From CAZDRI01 sp964508055 (GTDB lineage Bacteria > Pseudomonadota > Gammaproteobacteria > PS1 > Pseudothioglobaceae), in NCBI GenBank assembly GCA_964508055.1, contig CAZDRI010000025.1, positions 1 to 24,207 on the forward strand: DNA of 24,207 bases, in the 5' to 3' direction. Shown here one piece after another: positions 1-8,055 of this stretch. Under the pieces are notes generated by a model. It saw only the letters and a program-made list of their open reading frames with translations, made no database searches and had not been told where the DNA came from. Each line of letters starts with the position of its first letter. Positions within the stretch are counted from its first letter, which is position 1. Made by a program: the position numbers and the translations under genes.

Positions 1-30
1 TTCATTTGACATTCTACTGAATAAGTATAG

Positions 31-1881
31 TATATATTATTAATCTTTTTATATCTAGCTTTACCTAAATTATTAACTTATATTGCTAAAAATGAAACTT
101 TTATTGATGGTTTAGTAATAAAAAACATTGATATTGACTATCCTATAATTAACTCTGTAAGTATAAAAAATATAGACTTAACTTTTGATAATAATAAAAT
201 CAATGTTGATAAGCTGACTATAAATTATAAGCTTAGTCTTTTTGATATCAGTGATTTAATAGTTAATATAAACGAACTAAAAATAATAACAAAATCTGAT
301 AGTAAAACTAAAGAGTTAGATTTTTCAATATTAGATAAAAATATATATTTGTTTTTTAACAAGCTAAGTATAAACAAATTATTAATAATAGATGCTAATG
401 ATTTTTATGAAACGGATGATATATTATTATCTAACAATAATACTTATATAGATTTATCTGCTAAGATAATAAAACCTTTTAAAATCAACACCTATCTTAG
501 TTTGGATAATAATAACATTATTAATGCTAAGATAAATCTACAACATAATATTAATAAATTCAAACTAAATCTTAAAAGCAATATTAAGATTAAAAAAAAT
601 AAAGATATATTAATTTTATATAGTGAAAATAATATAAATAATGAATTAAGTTTTAAAACTGATATTTATTATGATAGCCTCATTAAACATACTAAATTAT
701 TTATAACTGAGCTAAATACTAATTTAGATTTTTTACAAGATAATTTTAAAGATTACATTGATACCCCTATTAAATTAAATAAAGCTTTAATATCTTTAGA
801 TGCAACTACAAGTTTTGATAATAATATATCCTTACCAATTAGCATAAAGTCTTTTAAAAATAGTTATATAAAACTTAGTATTAATAATCTTAATGTAGCT
901 TATCAAGATTTAACTCTAAATAATTTAAATAGCTTACTTAATATAAATTTAGTTGATAATCTTATAGTTGCTACAGGGGAGCTAAATTCGGCAAGTAATT
1001 TGAAAACTAATTTTAAATTAAACTATAAATTAGATAATAATCTAAGCATAAAATTCCAAAATATAAAAGCTAATACTGCTTTTTTAAATAGCTTATTAAA
1101 ACAAGTCATAAATAATAATATAAATATAAACACTGGTACATTAAATGCTAAGGCAGATATTAACTTTAATAAGAATCTCAAAGAAAAACTTAATATTGAA
1201 TTCAAGTCAGCAATTGATGAACTTGATTTAGATTATAAAAATCATAAAATTAAAAATATAAATGCTGACTTTGATGGGAAGTATAAAAACAACTTACTTA
1301 AAGTAGATTTTGACTTAACAATAGATAATTTAAAAACAATTATTAATATTAACAAAATAAAATCTAAATTTAGCATTAATTCTAATTTTAATGATAGTTT
1401 TTTAAAAATTAATAATTTAAATTTAAATAACTCTGATGGCTTAATTAGTATTAAAAACTTTGAATTTGATAGTAAAACAAACTCATCTAATACAACCAAA
1501 ATCCTTATTAATGATATTAATTTAACAAAACTTTTTAAGGACTTTAATTTAGACGAAGATGTTTATGTATCAGGTAATGTAGATGGTTTGTTTATTGTTG
1601 ATATAAAAGACTCTAATCTTAGTATTAAATCTGGAAGTTATATTAAAACCAATAATATTGGTAAAATAAAATATAAAGCAAATATAGAGCAATTAGATTT
1701 TTTATATGATTTTTCATATGATAGTATCTATGCAGAAATAATTTATATGCTTGATTTATTAAAATTAAAACTTAAAATTAAAGGCAAAAGTATAAATAAA
1801 TCTACAAATTATGATGGCAATTTAAATATTAACTACCAAATACCAAATAATTTGGATAAAGTTTTTAAATATTGGAAATAA
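31..1881 (+). CDS. ydbH: YdbH-like AsmA-family intermembrane lipid-bridge protein, 5' end uncertain
   Basis: The reading frame is open from base 31, just after an in-frame TAG at 28-30, to the TAA at 1879-1881, about 616 codons. It holds no ATG, GTG or TTG before the TTG at 349. Yet codons 31-100 already read as a hydrophobic, signal-anchor-like start (two leucine/isoleucine runs, then Pro-Lys), so coding begins far upstream of 349. The body is repetitive, Asn/Lys/Ile-rich and beta-strand-like, as in AsmA-family bridge proteins. Identification rests mainly on context: the next two genes are clear ynbE and ydbL, which in Escherichia coli follow ydbH. Known role there: YdbH, anchored in the inner membrane, pairs through its C-terminus with the outer-membrane lipoprotein YnbE to move phospholipids across the periplasm. 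It is shorter than E. coli YdbH (about 880 residues). A frameshift, sequencing error or non-AUG start near bases 17-40 could explain the missing start. Confidence 0.72.
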   Translation, partial: YILLIFLYLALPKLLTYIAKNETFIDGLVIKNIDIDYPIINSVSIKNIDLTFDNNKINVDKLTINYKLSLFDISDLIVNINELKIITKSDSKTKELDFSILDKNIYLFFNKLSINKLLIIDANDFYETDDILLSNNNTYIDLSAKIIKPFKINTYLSLDNNNIINAKINLQHNINKFKLNLKSNIKIKKNKDILILYSENNINNELSFKTDIYYDSLIKHTKLFITELNTNLDFLQDNFKDYIDTPIKLNKALISLDATTSFDNNISLPISIKSFKNSYIKLSINNLNVAYQDLTLNNLNSLLNINLVDNLIVATGELNSASNLKTNFKLNYKLDNNLSIKFQNIKANTAFLNSLLKQVINNNININTGTLNAKADINFNKNLKEKLNIEFKSAIDELDLDYKNHKIKNINADFDGKYKNNLLKVDFDLTIDNLKTIININKIKSKFSINSNFNDSFLKINNLNLNNSDGLISIKNFEFDSKTNSSNTTKILINDINLTKLFKDFNLDEDVYVSGNVDGLFIVDIKDSNLSIKSGSYIKTNNIGKIKYKANIEQLDFLYDFSYDSIYAEIIYMLDLLKLKLKIKGKSINKSTNYDGNLNINYQIPNNLDKVFKYWK

Positions 1882-1890
1882 GGATTAAGA

Positions 1891-2070
1891 ATGAAAACTC
1901 TAATGAAAATTATATTGCTAACAATTATGCTTATTATTAACACCTCATGTTTAATAGACCAAAATAAACCAATTAAATTTGATATAACATTAAATATTAA
2001 ACATGAAATTTTAGTGAAAGTGAATGAAAGTCTAAAAAAAGACTTATTTGAAAATAGCGATTTATTTTAG
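1891..2070 (+). CDS. ynbE: YnbE-family outer-membrane lipoprotein
   Basis: A 59-residue lipoprotein. It has a hydrophobic signal peptide and a lipobox ending Asn-Thr-Ser-Cys, with Cys20 as the lipidation site. The mature part is about 40 residues and carries the YnbE signature: a beta-like stretch (residues 28-45, IKFDITLNIKHEILVKV) and the C-terminal ending Glu-Asn-Ser-Asp-Leu-Phe. In E. coli, YnbE is the outer-membrane partner that beta-stacks on YdbH to complete a lipid-transport bridge. The start is supported by AAGGA six bases upstream of the ATG. It lies 9 bases after ydbH and 9 bases before the ydbL start, so the three are very likely one transcript. Confidence 0.85.
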   Translation: MKTLMKIILLTIMLIINTSCLIDQNKPIKFDITLNIKHEILVKVNESLKKDLFENSDLF

Positions 2071-2079
2071 GAGATGGAT

Positions 2080-2418
2080 ATGTTAAAAAAATTATTATTA
2101 ATATTATTATTTACAGTCTCATTATCTACCCAAGCATTAGATTTAAAAACTGCTAAAACAGAAGGTCTTGTTGCTGAGACTTTAAAAGGATATTTAGCCA
2201 TTGTAAAAAACAACACAACTAACAAAAATATAGATGCAGTAAAGAAATTGGTTGAAAGGATAAATTCAAAAAGAAATAAAATATATAAAAAACTTGCTCA
2301 AGAAAATAACATAAAAATAAGCGATGTGGAAAAGCTTTCGGCTAAAAAAGCAATTGAAAAAACTACAGCAGGTAATTATATTGAAAATGCTAAAGGCGAA
2401 TTTATAGTAAAAAACTAA
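2080..2418 (+). CDS. ydbL: YdbL-family periplasmic protein (DUF1318)
   Basis: A 112-residue secreted protein. After a signal peptide ending near Thr-Gln-Ala it has the DUF1318 pattern: Glu-Gly-Leu-Val near the mature N-terminus, Gly-Tyr-Leu, then Ile-Asn-x-Lys-Arg-x-x-x-Tyr-x-x-Leu-Ala. In E. coli YdbL is encoded with YdbH and YnbE and is reported to modulate bridge assembly. Start choice: two in-frame ATGs exist, 2074 and 2080. The GGAG at 2070-2073 directly abuts the first but lies six bases from the second, so 2080 is preferred. The gene ends 9 bases before the convergent gpsA stop, with no obvious terminator between them. Confidence 0.85.
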   Translation: MLKKLLLILLFTVSLSTQALDLKTAKTEGLVAETLKGYLAIVKNNTTNKNIDAVKKLVERINSKRNKIYKKLAQENNIKISDVEKLSAKKAIEKTTAGNYIENAKGEFIVKN

Positions 2419-2427
2419 GTGAAATTT

Positions 2428-3402
2428 TTATTCATCTATTAAAGAGCGAGCCATTAATTCTTTTACTGCTTGATTAGGTGTTATCTCTTCTTTTATCACC
2501 TCATGAACTTTAATACATATTGGCATTTCAATATTTTTTTCTCTTGCCAAATCTAATACAAATTTACAACTTTCGTATCCTTCAACTGTAGCTCCAACTG
2601 CTTTTAATGCGGCAGTTGTTTTTTTATTTTTAACTAAATTCTGACCAAATTGTCTGTTACGGGATAAATTATCAGATGCAGTTAACACTAAATCTCCAAG
2701 ACCAGTTAAGCCCATAAAAGTATTTAAATTAGCACCAAAAGCTAACCCTAATCTAGTCATTTCAGCTAAACCGCGTGTTATTAATGCTGCTTGAGTGTTA
2801 GCGCCATAGCCTAATCCATTAGCTATACCAGCAGCAATAGCTAAGACATTTTTAGTAGCAGCACCTATTTCAGCACCAATAATATCTTTATTGCCATATG
2901 ATCTTAATGAATTAGTATGAATGACATCTAACCAATACTTACGAACAATGTCATCTTTAGAACTTACAGCTACTAAAGTTGGCTTATTGCGTGCAACTTC
3001 GTATGCAAAACTCGGTCCAGAAATAAAACAAGGTTTTTTATTTTTAAGAACCTTAGCAAAACTTATATGTAAAAAAGTTTTATTTTTAGTATCAAAACCT
3101 TTAGTAACCCAAGCTATATTTTGCTTGTGAATATATGGCTTAATATTTAATAATGCTTCATAAAAAGCACTGCTAGGCACAGCTATTAAAACATCATCAC
3201 AATTATTAGCTTTTTTTATGTCATAGCATATAAAAGTATTTTTCTTAAATTTAACATCTAATTTAGGATGCTTATGATATTTTTCTAACTCAAATTCTTT
3301 TTTATTACTATAAAGATATATTGATTTATATTTACAAGATAGCCCTATTGAAAGAGCGCTACCCCAAGCCCCAGCACCAATAATAATAAGGTTTTTCTTC
3401 AT
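2428..3402 (-). CDS. gpsA: Glycerol-3-phosphate dehydrogenase [NAD(P)+]
   Basis: Reduces dihydroxyacetone phosphate to sn-glycerol 3-phosphate in the cytosol, supplying the backbone for phospholipids. It has 324 residues, close to the usual length. The N-terminal Rossmann motif is Gly9-Ala-Gly-Ala-Trp-Gly. The substrate-side blocks SGPSFAYEVA, the catalytic-lysine region GAATKNVLAIAAG, and GLTGLGDLVLTASDNLSRNR are all intact. It is the last gene of the minus-strand run. In E. coli gpsA follows secB in the order yibN-grxC-secB-gpsA; here the 87 bases separating gpsA from grxC hold no secB. Confidence 0.96.
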   Translation of the reverse strand: MKKNLIIIGAGAWGSALSIGLSCKYKSIYLYSNKKEFELEKYHKHPKLDVKFKKNTFICYDIKKANNCDDVLIAVPSSAFYEALLNIKPYIHKQNIAWVTKGFDTKNKTFLHISFAKVLKNKKPCFISGPSFAYEVARNKPTLVAVSSKDDIVRKYWLDVIHTNSLRSYGNKDIIGAEIGAATKNVLAIAAGIANGLGYGANTQAALITRGLAEMTRLGLAFGANLNTFMGLTGLGDLVLTASDNLSRNRQFGQNLVKNKKTTAALKAVGATVEGYESCKFVLDLAREKNIEMPICIKVHEVIKEEITPNQAVKELMARSLIDE

Positions 3403-3489
3403 TAGTGAATTGTTTTTTCTAATTTATAGTCATTTATACTAGTTGTGAATTTGCTAGATTTTAAGTAAGGTTTTTCTAATTCAAAAGTT

Positions 3490-3744
3490 TTATTTAACAT
3501 TGTTTATAATCTCTTGTAACTTGCCTTTAATATCCAATTCAACTAAATCATCATATCCACCAACAAGAACATTATTTATAATGATATGAGGCACTGTATT
3601 TCTATTAGCTTTATAAATATCATCCCAAAGTTTTGGGTTTTTATCTACATCAAGTCTTTCTACTTTAATATTTTTCTTAATAAGTAATTTATCAGCCATT
3701 TGACAATATGGACAAGCTTGAGAATAGTAAAATAAATTTTTCAT
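3490..3744 (-). CDS. grxC: Glutaredoxin 3
   Basis: An 84-residue single-domain dithiol glutaredoxin. It uses glutathione to reduce protein and small-molecule disulfides in the cytosol. The active site is Cys11-Pro-Tyr-Cys14. The cis-proline glutathione-binding loop Thr-Val-Pro and the Gly-Gly-Tyr-Asp-Asp motif follow in the expected places. It lies 5 bases downstream of the rhodanese gene on the same strand, the yibN-grxC order known from enterobacteria, so co-transcription is likely. Confidence 0.95.
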   Translation of the reverse strand: MKNLFYYSQACPYCQMADKLLIKKNIKVERLDVDKNPKLWDDIYKANRNTVPHIIINNVLVGGYDDLVELDIKGKLQEIINNVK

Positions 3745-3749
3745 AACTT

Positions 3750-4172
3750 TTAAGTAGCTTTAATTGGTAAATTTGATTTTTGCCAAAGGTTAAATCCTCC
3801 TTTTAAATTGTAAACCTTTTCAAAACCAGCTTTAGTGAATAATTTACATGCGTAGCTAGAACGACTACCGTTACGGCAATATAATAGGATATTTTTATCT
3901 TTATCAAAAGTATTAATTTTTGATTTTAATTGCGACATAGGAATGTTTACATCATTTGCTATATGCCCTGCTTTTCTTTCTTTTTGCTCCCTTGTATCTA
4001 TTAACACTAAATTTTTTGTATCATCTATAATGGATATAGCTTCATTTATATCTACATCTTTGTGTTTTTTAAATTTTTCAGAGATAACATTTACAATAAG
4101 CATAATTAAAAGCCCAAAAAAAGCCCCTGCTAATATTGCTTGTTCTGATATGAACTCAATTATTTCCTGCAT
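3750..4172 (-). CDS. yibN: Membrane-anchored rhodanese-like protein (YibN type)
   Basis: A 140-residue protein. An N-terminal membrane helix (about residues 11-30) is followed by one rhodanese domain with the Asp-Thr-Arg-Glu motif (59-62) and active-site loop Cys99-Arg-Asn-Gly-Ser-Arg-Ser. The loop cysteine fits persulfide carriage or sulfurtransfer; the actual donor and acceptor are unknown. Size, topology and position next to grxC match E. coli YibN. Given soxB elsewhere in the window a role in sulfur metabolism is possible, but the conserved neighbourhood points to a general housekeeping role. Confidence 0.88.
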   Translation of the reverse strand: MQEIIEFISEQAILAGAFFGLLIMLIVNVISEKFKKHKDVDINEAISIIDDTKNLVLIDTREQKERKAGHIANDVNIPMSQLKSKINTFDKDKNILLYCRNGSRSSYACKLFTKAGFEKVYNLKGGFNLWQKSNLPIKAT

Positions 4173-4175
4173 TTT

Positions 4176-4757
4176 TTATTTTCTCCTTAAAAAGTTTTCT
4201 AATATTTTATGCCCACATTCTGTTAATATTGATTCCGGGTGGAATTGAACTCCTTCAATATTATACTCTTTATGTCTAATGCCCATAATTTCATCTAAAT
4301 TAGCATTATCATCTTCAGTCCATGAAGTAATATCAAAACAATTTGGCAGGCTTTTTTTATCTGCTACTAAAGAATGATATCTAGTTGCATCTAAAGGGTT
4401 TTTTAAACCTTTAAAAACACCTTTATCATTATGAAACATTTTAGAAATTTTGCCATGCATAATAATATTAGCTTGAATAATCTTACCGCCAAAAGCCTGA
4501 GCTATACATTGGTGCCCAAGACACACTCCTAAAATTGGTAGCTTATCTTTAAAATACTTAACTGCTTCAACTGATATACCTGCTTCATTTGGTGTACATG
4601 GACCTGGTGAAATTACTAAATATTTAGGATTTAATTTTTCAATCTCAGTTAAATTTATTTTATCATTGCGATAAACTTTAACTTCTTGACCTAACTCACC
4701 AAAATACTGCACTAAGTTATAAGTAAAAGAGTCATAATTATCTATCATTAACAACAT
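4176..4757 (-). CDS. trpG: Glutamine amidotransferase of anthranilate / aminodeoxychorismate synthase
   Basis: A 193-residue class I glutamine amidotransferase. It supplies ammonia from glutamine to a chorismate-using partner (TrpE for tryptophan, or PabB for folate). The nucleophile is Cys79 in GVCLGHQ and the other triad members are His173 and Glu175 in HPES. The N-terminal IDNYDSFTYNLVQYF and the oxyanion-loop PGPCTPNEAG are typical of TrpG/PabA. No synthase large subunit lies nearby, so the sequence does not tell trpG from pabA; many bacteria use one subunit for both. It is separated from yibN by 3 bases. The ATG at 4757 gives the usual family N-terminus. Confidence 0.9.
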   Translation of the reverse strand: MLLMIDNYDSFTYNLVQYFGELGQEVKVYRNDKINLTEIEKLNPKYLVISPGPCTPNEAGISVEAVKYFKDKLPILGVCLGHQCIAQAFGGKIIQANIIMHGKISKMFHNDKGVFKGLKNPLDATRYHSLVADKKSLPNCFDITSWTEDDNANLDEIMGIRHKEYNIEGVQFHPESILTECGHKILENFLRRK

Positions 4758-4784
4758 ATTTAATTCTAATACTACAAAACTGGG

Positions 4785-5498
4785 TTATTTTACAGCTAAA
4801 ATAGATGTAAAGTTAATACACTGATACCATCTAATAATTTGACTAAAACCAACTCTCTTTAATCTTTGGATATGAGTAGCTTCGGTATCAGTTATTAAAA
4901 TATTATCTAATACTGTCCTTTTTTGTGCTATTTCTAAATCAGAATAGCCGTTAGCTTTTTTAAACAAAGTATATAAATCATTAATTTTTGTATCTGTTGC
5001 TTGATTTTCAAAATGTATTTTTTCACTAATAATCAATACTCCCCCTTTATTTAAACCTTGATAAATTTTATCTATAATTGCAAGTCTTTTGTTTGGCTTA
5101 ATAAATTGTAAAGTTAAATTAAGTACTACTATAGATGCATTATTTATTGCTATATCTTCAATATCTGCACAAATAACAACAAGGCTTGGGATTTTATCTT
5201 TAAGATTTTTACTACATTGAATAGTCATTTCCTTAGAATTATCAATAGCAAATGTTTTAATGTTTTTGTGTTTACATGCTATGTTAAGCGCTAATGATAC
5301 GGCTCCTAAAGATGCACCTAAGTCATAAAAATTAGTGTTATCTTTGCCATAAATCTTAGGTATTAATGAAATCATTTTTAACATAAGCTCATAGCCAGGC
5401 ACTGAACGCCTTACCATATCATTAAAAACATCAACTACTTCTTTATTAAATTTAAAATCTACTAAATCTATTTTTTTATCAAAAACTTTATCTCGCAT
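4785..5498 (-). CDS. cmoA: Carboxy-S-adenosyl-L-methionine synthase
   Basis: Converts SAM and prephenate into carboxy-SAM, which CmoB uses to make the cmo5U modification at the wobble base of several tRNAs. It has 237 residues, close to the usual 240-250. The family-specific N-terminal block VFNDMVRRSVPGYELML (24-40) is intact. The SAM-binding glycine loop Tyr-Asp-Leu-Gly-Ala-Ser-Leu-Gly-Ala (58-66) and the acidic Ile-Asp-Asn-Ser motif follow. The usual Cys in YDLGCSLGA is Ala here, an ordinary substitution. cmoB, often adjacent, is not in the window. It is 94 bases downstream of ubiC and may have its own promoter. Confidence 0.92.
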   Translation of the reverse strand: MRDKVFDKKIDLVDFKFNKEVVDVFNDMVRRSVPGYELMLKMISLIPKIYGKDNTNFYDLGASLGAVSLALNIACKHKNIKTFAIDNSKEMTIQCSKNLKDKIPSLVVICADIEDIAINNASIVVLNLTLQFIKPNKRLAIIDKIYQGLNKGGVLIISEKIHFENQATDTKINDLYTLFKKANGYSDLEIAQKRTVLDNILITDTEATHIQRLKRVGFSQIIRWYQCINFTSILAVK

Positions 5499-5592
5499 TA
5501 TTTAAGGCTCCTGTATTAGCTAAAATTAGCAAATAAGTTTAGACAAATAATATTGAATTGAGTTTTTTGCACTTATAAGATACAAGCAGCCT

Positions 5593-6078
5593 TTATTTAC
5601 TATCAAATAAATCATCTAAAAAAAACTCACTAACTAATATATTAGTATTATTAACTTTAAATATAGACCTTCTACCCCAAATGTCTTCGCTGTTATGACA
5701 AAGTTCAATACTAGTTCTTATAATATCTTTAGTATCAAATAAAATCTCACCTAATGGCTTTGAACCAATATTATTAAACCTTTTAGTATCTTTTGTCTTA
5801 GGTATTATTGAGCGAGCAAATACTACAGCTTTAGAATTTCCAAATAATAATACTTTTCTTATTATTACATTAGTATTATCACTAATATTTAGTAAAGGTA
5901 TTTCATTATCATAAGGCGTTTTTTCTACTTCATTAACTACTTTAACCCTAAAATCAGGGTATTTTTGTTTTAGTTTATAAGTCAGTGAACTATCTTCTAA
6001 TAGCCATTTATTTAGCTTTTTAGGTATTTGCTTAGCTTCATCTATATCAAACCAAATTAGATTTTTAGTATCAATCAA
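5593..6078 (-). CDS. ubiC: Chorismate pyruvate-lyase
   Basis: Removes pyruvate from chorismate to give 4-hydroxybenzoate, the first committed step of ubiquinone synthesis. It has 161 residues, about family length. Visible family features are the early Trp-Leu-Leu-x-x-x-Ser-Ser-Leu-Thr block, Arg74 in IIRKVLL (matching the E. coli active-site Arg76), Pro-Leu-Gly at 108-110, WGRRSIF, and Glu151 in SEFFL (matching E. coli Glu155). It lies 19 bases downstream of dolP in the minus-strand run. Overall conservation is modest, but the catalytic pattern is complete. Confidence 0.86.
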   Translation of the reverse strand: MIDTKNLIWFDIDEAKQIPKKLNKWLLEDSSLTYKLKQKYPDFRVKVVNEVEKTPYDNEIPLLNISDNTNVIIRKVLLFGNSKAVVFARSIIPKTKDTKRFNNIGSKPLGEILFDTKDIIRTSIELCHNSEDIWGRRSIFKVNNTNILVSEFFLDDLFDSK

Positions 6079-6097
6079 TTTTATTATTAAACTGTTT

Positions 6098-6814
6098 TTA
6101 GTTTAAATCATCTATTTGTTTTTGGATTTTTCTTTTTTTAGCTTCAAGTTCTTTTAGCTTTTTCTCTCTTTTAGCTTGTCTTAGTTTTTCTTCATTAATT
6201 CTTCTTTCTTCATCTATTTCTCTTTGTGGTTTTTGTTTTAAATATTCAAAAAGTTTAACTACTTTGTTTACTCCCATAGTTTGACTTGCTTTTTTTGCAG
6301 CCATATTTGCTTCTCTTTTAGTTACAGAGCCTAACAAATAAACCACTTGATTTTCAGTAACGACTTTAACATGAGTTGGATTAAAAACTTCTTGATTTTG
6401 AAAACTAAGAACAATTGCTGAAGTGATTGCACTATCTTTAGATATGCTATATAAAGATGCATTTTTAGACACTCTAAGTTCATTAAATATATTAATAATT
6501 TGAGGATATTTTTTTCTTAGAATATTCTCAGCATAAGGAATTAAATCTTTAGATATAACCTCTCCTGTAAGTAATAAAGAGCCTTTAAAAGCATTAATAT
6601 TTATATGTGATTCTTTAAGTTTCTCATTTTCTTCAAAAAACCATTCGGCAGCATAAGCAAGGTTTTTATCATCAATTATTGTGCCAGTAGTGCGACGGTC
6701 TTTAGTAAAATTTGTGCTAGTTACAATCGCTCCTCCAGCTACAATAGGCACAGCACAAGATATTAAAAATTGACTTATATATACTAAAATTAAAATAGTT
6801 AGAATTTTTCTCAT
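6098..6814 (-). CDS. dolP: DolP-like dual-BON-domain lipoprotein with C-terminal coiled coil
   Basis: A 238-residue outer-membrane lipoprotein. The lipobox is Leu-Ile-Ser-Cys20. Two BON domains follow (about 45-115 and 120-195), including the DRRTTGTIIDD linker and VTENQVVYLLGSVTKREA, which closely follow E. coli DolP (YraP). DolP supports outer-membrane integrity and beta-barrel assembly under stress. E. coli DolP ends near residue 191; this one adds about 45 highly charged Lys/Glu/Arg residues (195-238) predicted by eye to be a coiled coil. It lies 9 bases after yraN with a GAGG-type ribosome site. In E. coli dolP and yraN are separated by diaA, which is absent here. Confidence 0.9.
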   Translation of the reverse strand: MRKILTILILVYISQFLISCAVPIVAGGAIVTSTNFTKDRRTTGTIIDDKNLAYAAEWFFEENEKLKESHININAFKGSLLLTGEVISKDLIPYAENILRKKYPQIINIFNELRVSKNASLYSISKDSAITSAIVLSFQNQEVFNPTHVKVVTENQVVYLLGSVTKREANMAAKKASQTMGVNKVVKLFEYLKQKPQREIDEERRINEEKLRQAKREKKLKELEAKKRKIQKQIDDLN

Positions 6815-6823
6815 AAATACCTC

Positions 6824-7189
6824 TTAAACTTGAAACGCATCAATTATCCAATCAACATTATTATATTTTAAATTATAATTTATGTTAATAACATCAAAAC
6901 GACAAATAAAATTTTTATATTTGCTATTGTTTTGTAAAAAATGTTGTGCAGTTTTAATAATCCTATCTTGTTTTGCTTTATTTATAGTTTCAAAGGCAAA
7001 ACCAAAATTATTACTTTTCTTAAATCTAACTTCTATGAACACAAGAGTGTCTTTATCAGTCATAATAATATCTATTTCACCTAATTTTGTTAGATAATTA
7101 CGCTTTATTAACTTTAATTTTTTCGCTAATAAATAATTTAATGCCAAATCTTCTGCACTATTGCCAATTTTTCTTTTAAAACTATACAT
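6824..7189 (-). CDS. yraN: YraN family (UPF0102) endonuclease-like protein
   Basis: A 121-residue small protein of the UPF0102 family with a restriction-endonuclease-like core. The visible motif is Gly-Glu-Ile-Asp-Ile-Ile followed by Val-Phe-Ile-Glu-Val-Arg (the E...D...ExV pattern), then Phe-Asp-Val and the terminal Trp-Ile-x-Asp-Ala-Phe. Its exact function is not settled in the family. The first gene of the minus-strand run, its ATG is only two bases from the start of divergent rsmI. Any promoter or leader of yraN must therefore lie inside rsmI, or the gene is leaderless. Confidence 0.92.
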   Translation of the reverse strand: MYSFKRKIGNSAEDLALNYLLAKKLKLIKRNYLTKLGEIDIIMTDKDTLVFIEVRFKKSNNFGFAFETINKAKQDRIIKTAQHFLQNNSKYKNFICRFDVININYNLKYNNVDWIIDAFQV

Positions 7190-7191
7190 TT

Positions 7192-8031
7192 ATGTCCGCT
7201 ATTCTTTATATTGTTGCAACACCTATCGGTAATTTAGATGATATTAGCTTTAGAGCTTTAAATACTCTAAAAAATGTAGACTTTATTTTAGCTGAAGATA
7301 GCAGGGTTACAAAAAAACTTATCTCAAAATATGGCATAAAAACTAAAGTAAAGATTTTTAATGAACATATTGAAAACAAAAATACAGATAAGATTATTAC
7401 TGATTTAAATAATAATATATGCTATGCTTTGGTTAGTGATGCAGGCACCCCTGTTATAAGTGACCCTGGATATCTATTAGTATCAAAAGCAAAAAAACAA
7501 AACATAAAAGTAGTACCAATACCTGGAGCAAATGCTGCTATTAGTGCATTATCAGCATCTGGTTTAGTTAGTAATAATTTTAGTTTTATTGGCTTTCTTC
7601 CTAACAAATCAAATCAAAGACTAAAAGCTATAAAAGATTTTAAAGACTCAAAAACCACTCTTATATTTTATGAATCACCTAAAAGAGTATTAAGTTCAGT
7701 TAAGGATATGGCTTATATTTTTGGTAATGATAGAAAAGCATGCCTTGCAAAAGAATTAACAAAAAAATTTGAAACTATAATTACTAGCACATTAGGTGAA
7801 ATTATTTTATGGTTAGAACAAGACATTAAAAGACAAAAAGGTGAGTTTGTTATTTTAATATCCCCTAATAAAGACAAAACATATCATAATTATGATATTA
7901 ACACAGTCTTAAAAATTTTATTAACAGAACTTTCCCCTGCAAAAGCTGCAAAAGCAGCTGCAAAAATTTGCAATGCAGATAAAAATATATGTTATAAAAT
8001 GGCAGTAAATTTAAAAAATAATTTAATTTAG
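7192..8031 (+). CDS. rsmI: 16S rRNA (cytidine-1402-2'-O)-methyltransferase
   Basis: A 279-residue SAM-dependent tetrapyrrole-methylase-fold enzyme. It adds the 2'-O-methyl group to C1402 in the decoding centre of 16S rRNA. It begins with the family block Ala-Thr-Pro-Ile-Gly-Asn-Leu, then AEDSR, SDAGTPVISDPG, PIPGANA and FYESPKR, all intact. The N-terminus is shorter than in E. coli, which has a tail before the first conserved block. No ribosome-binding site can fit in the two-base gap to yraN; translation may be leaderless or use sequence inside yraN. The gene beside it matches the known yraL(rsmI)/yraN neighbourhood. Confidence 0.95.
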   Translation: MSAILYIVATPIGNLDDISFRALNTLKNVDFILAEDSRVTKKLISKYGIKTKVKIFNEHIENKNTDKIITDLNNNICYALVSDAGTPVISDPGYLLVSKAKKQNIKVVPIPGANAAISALSASGLVSNNFSFIGFLPNKSNQRLKAIKDFKDSKTTLIFYESPKRVLSSVKDMAYIFGNDRKACLAKELTKKFETIITSTLGEIILWLEQDIKRQKGEFVILISPNKDKTYHNYDINTVLKILLTELSPAKAAKAAAKICNADKNICYKMAVNLKNNLI

Positions 8032-8055
8032 GAAAAGATGATGAAAAATGTATTT

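Noticed and set aside
6..38. TTGACA with TATA-rich sequence downstream, as a ydbH promoter
   Set aside because: Transcription would start inside or after the codons for the apparent signal anchor, and no -10 hexamer has good spacing. It is probably chance or disrupted coding sequence.
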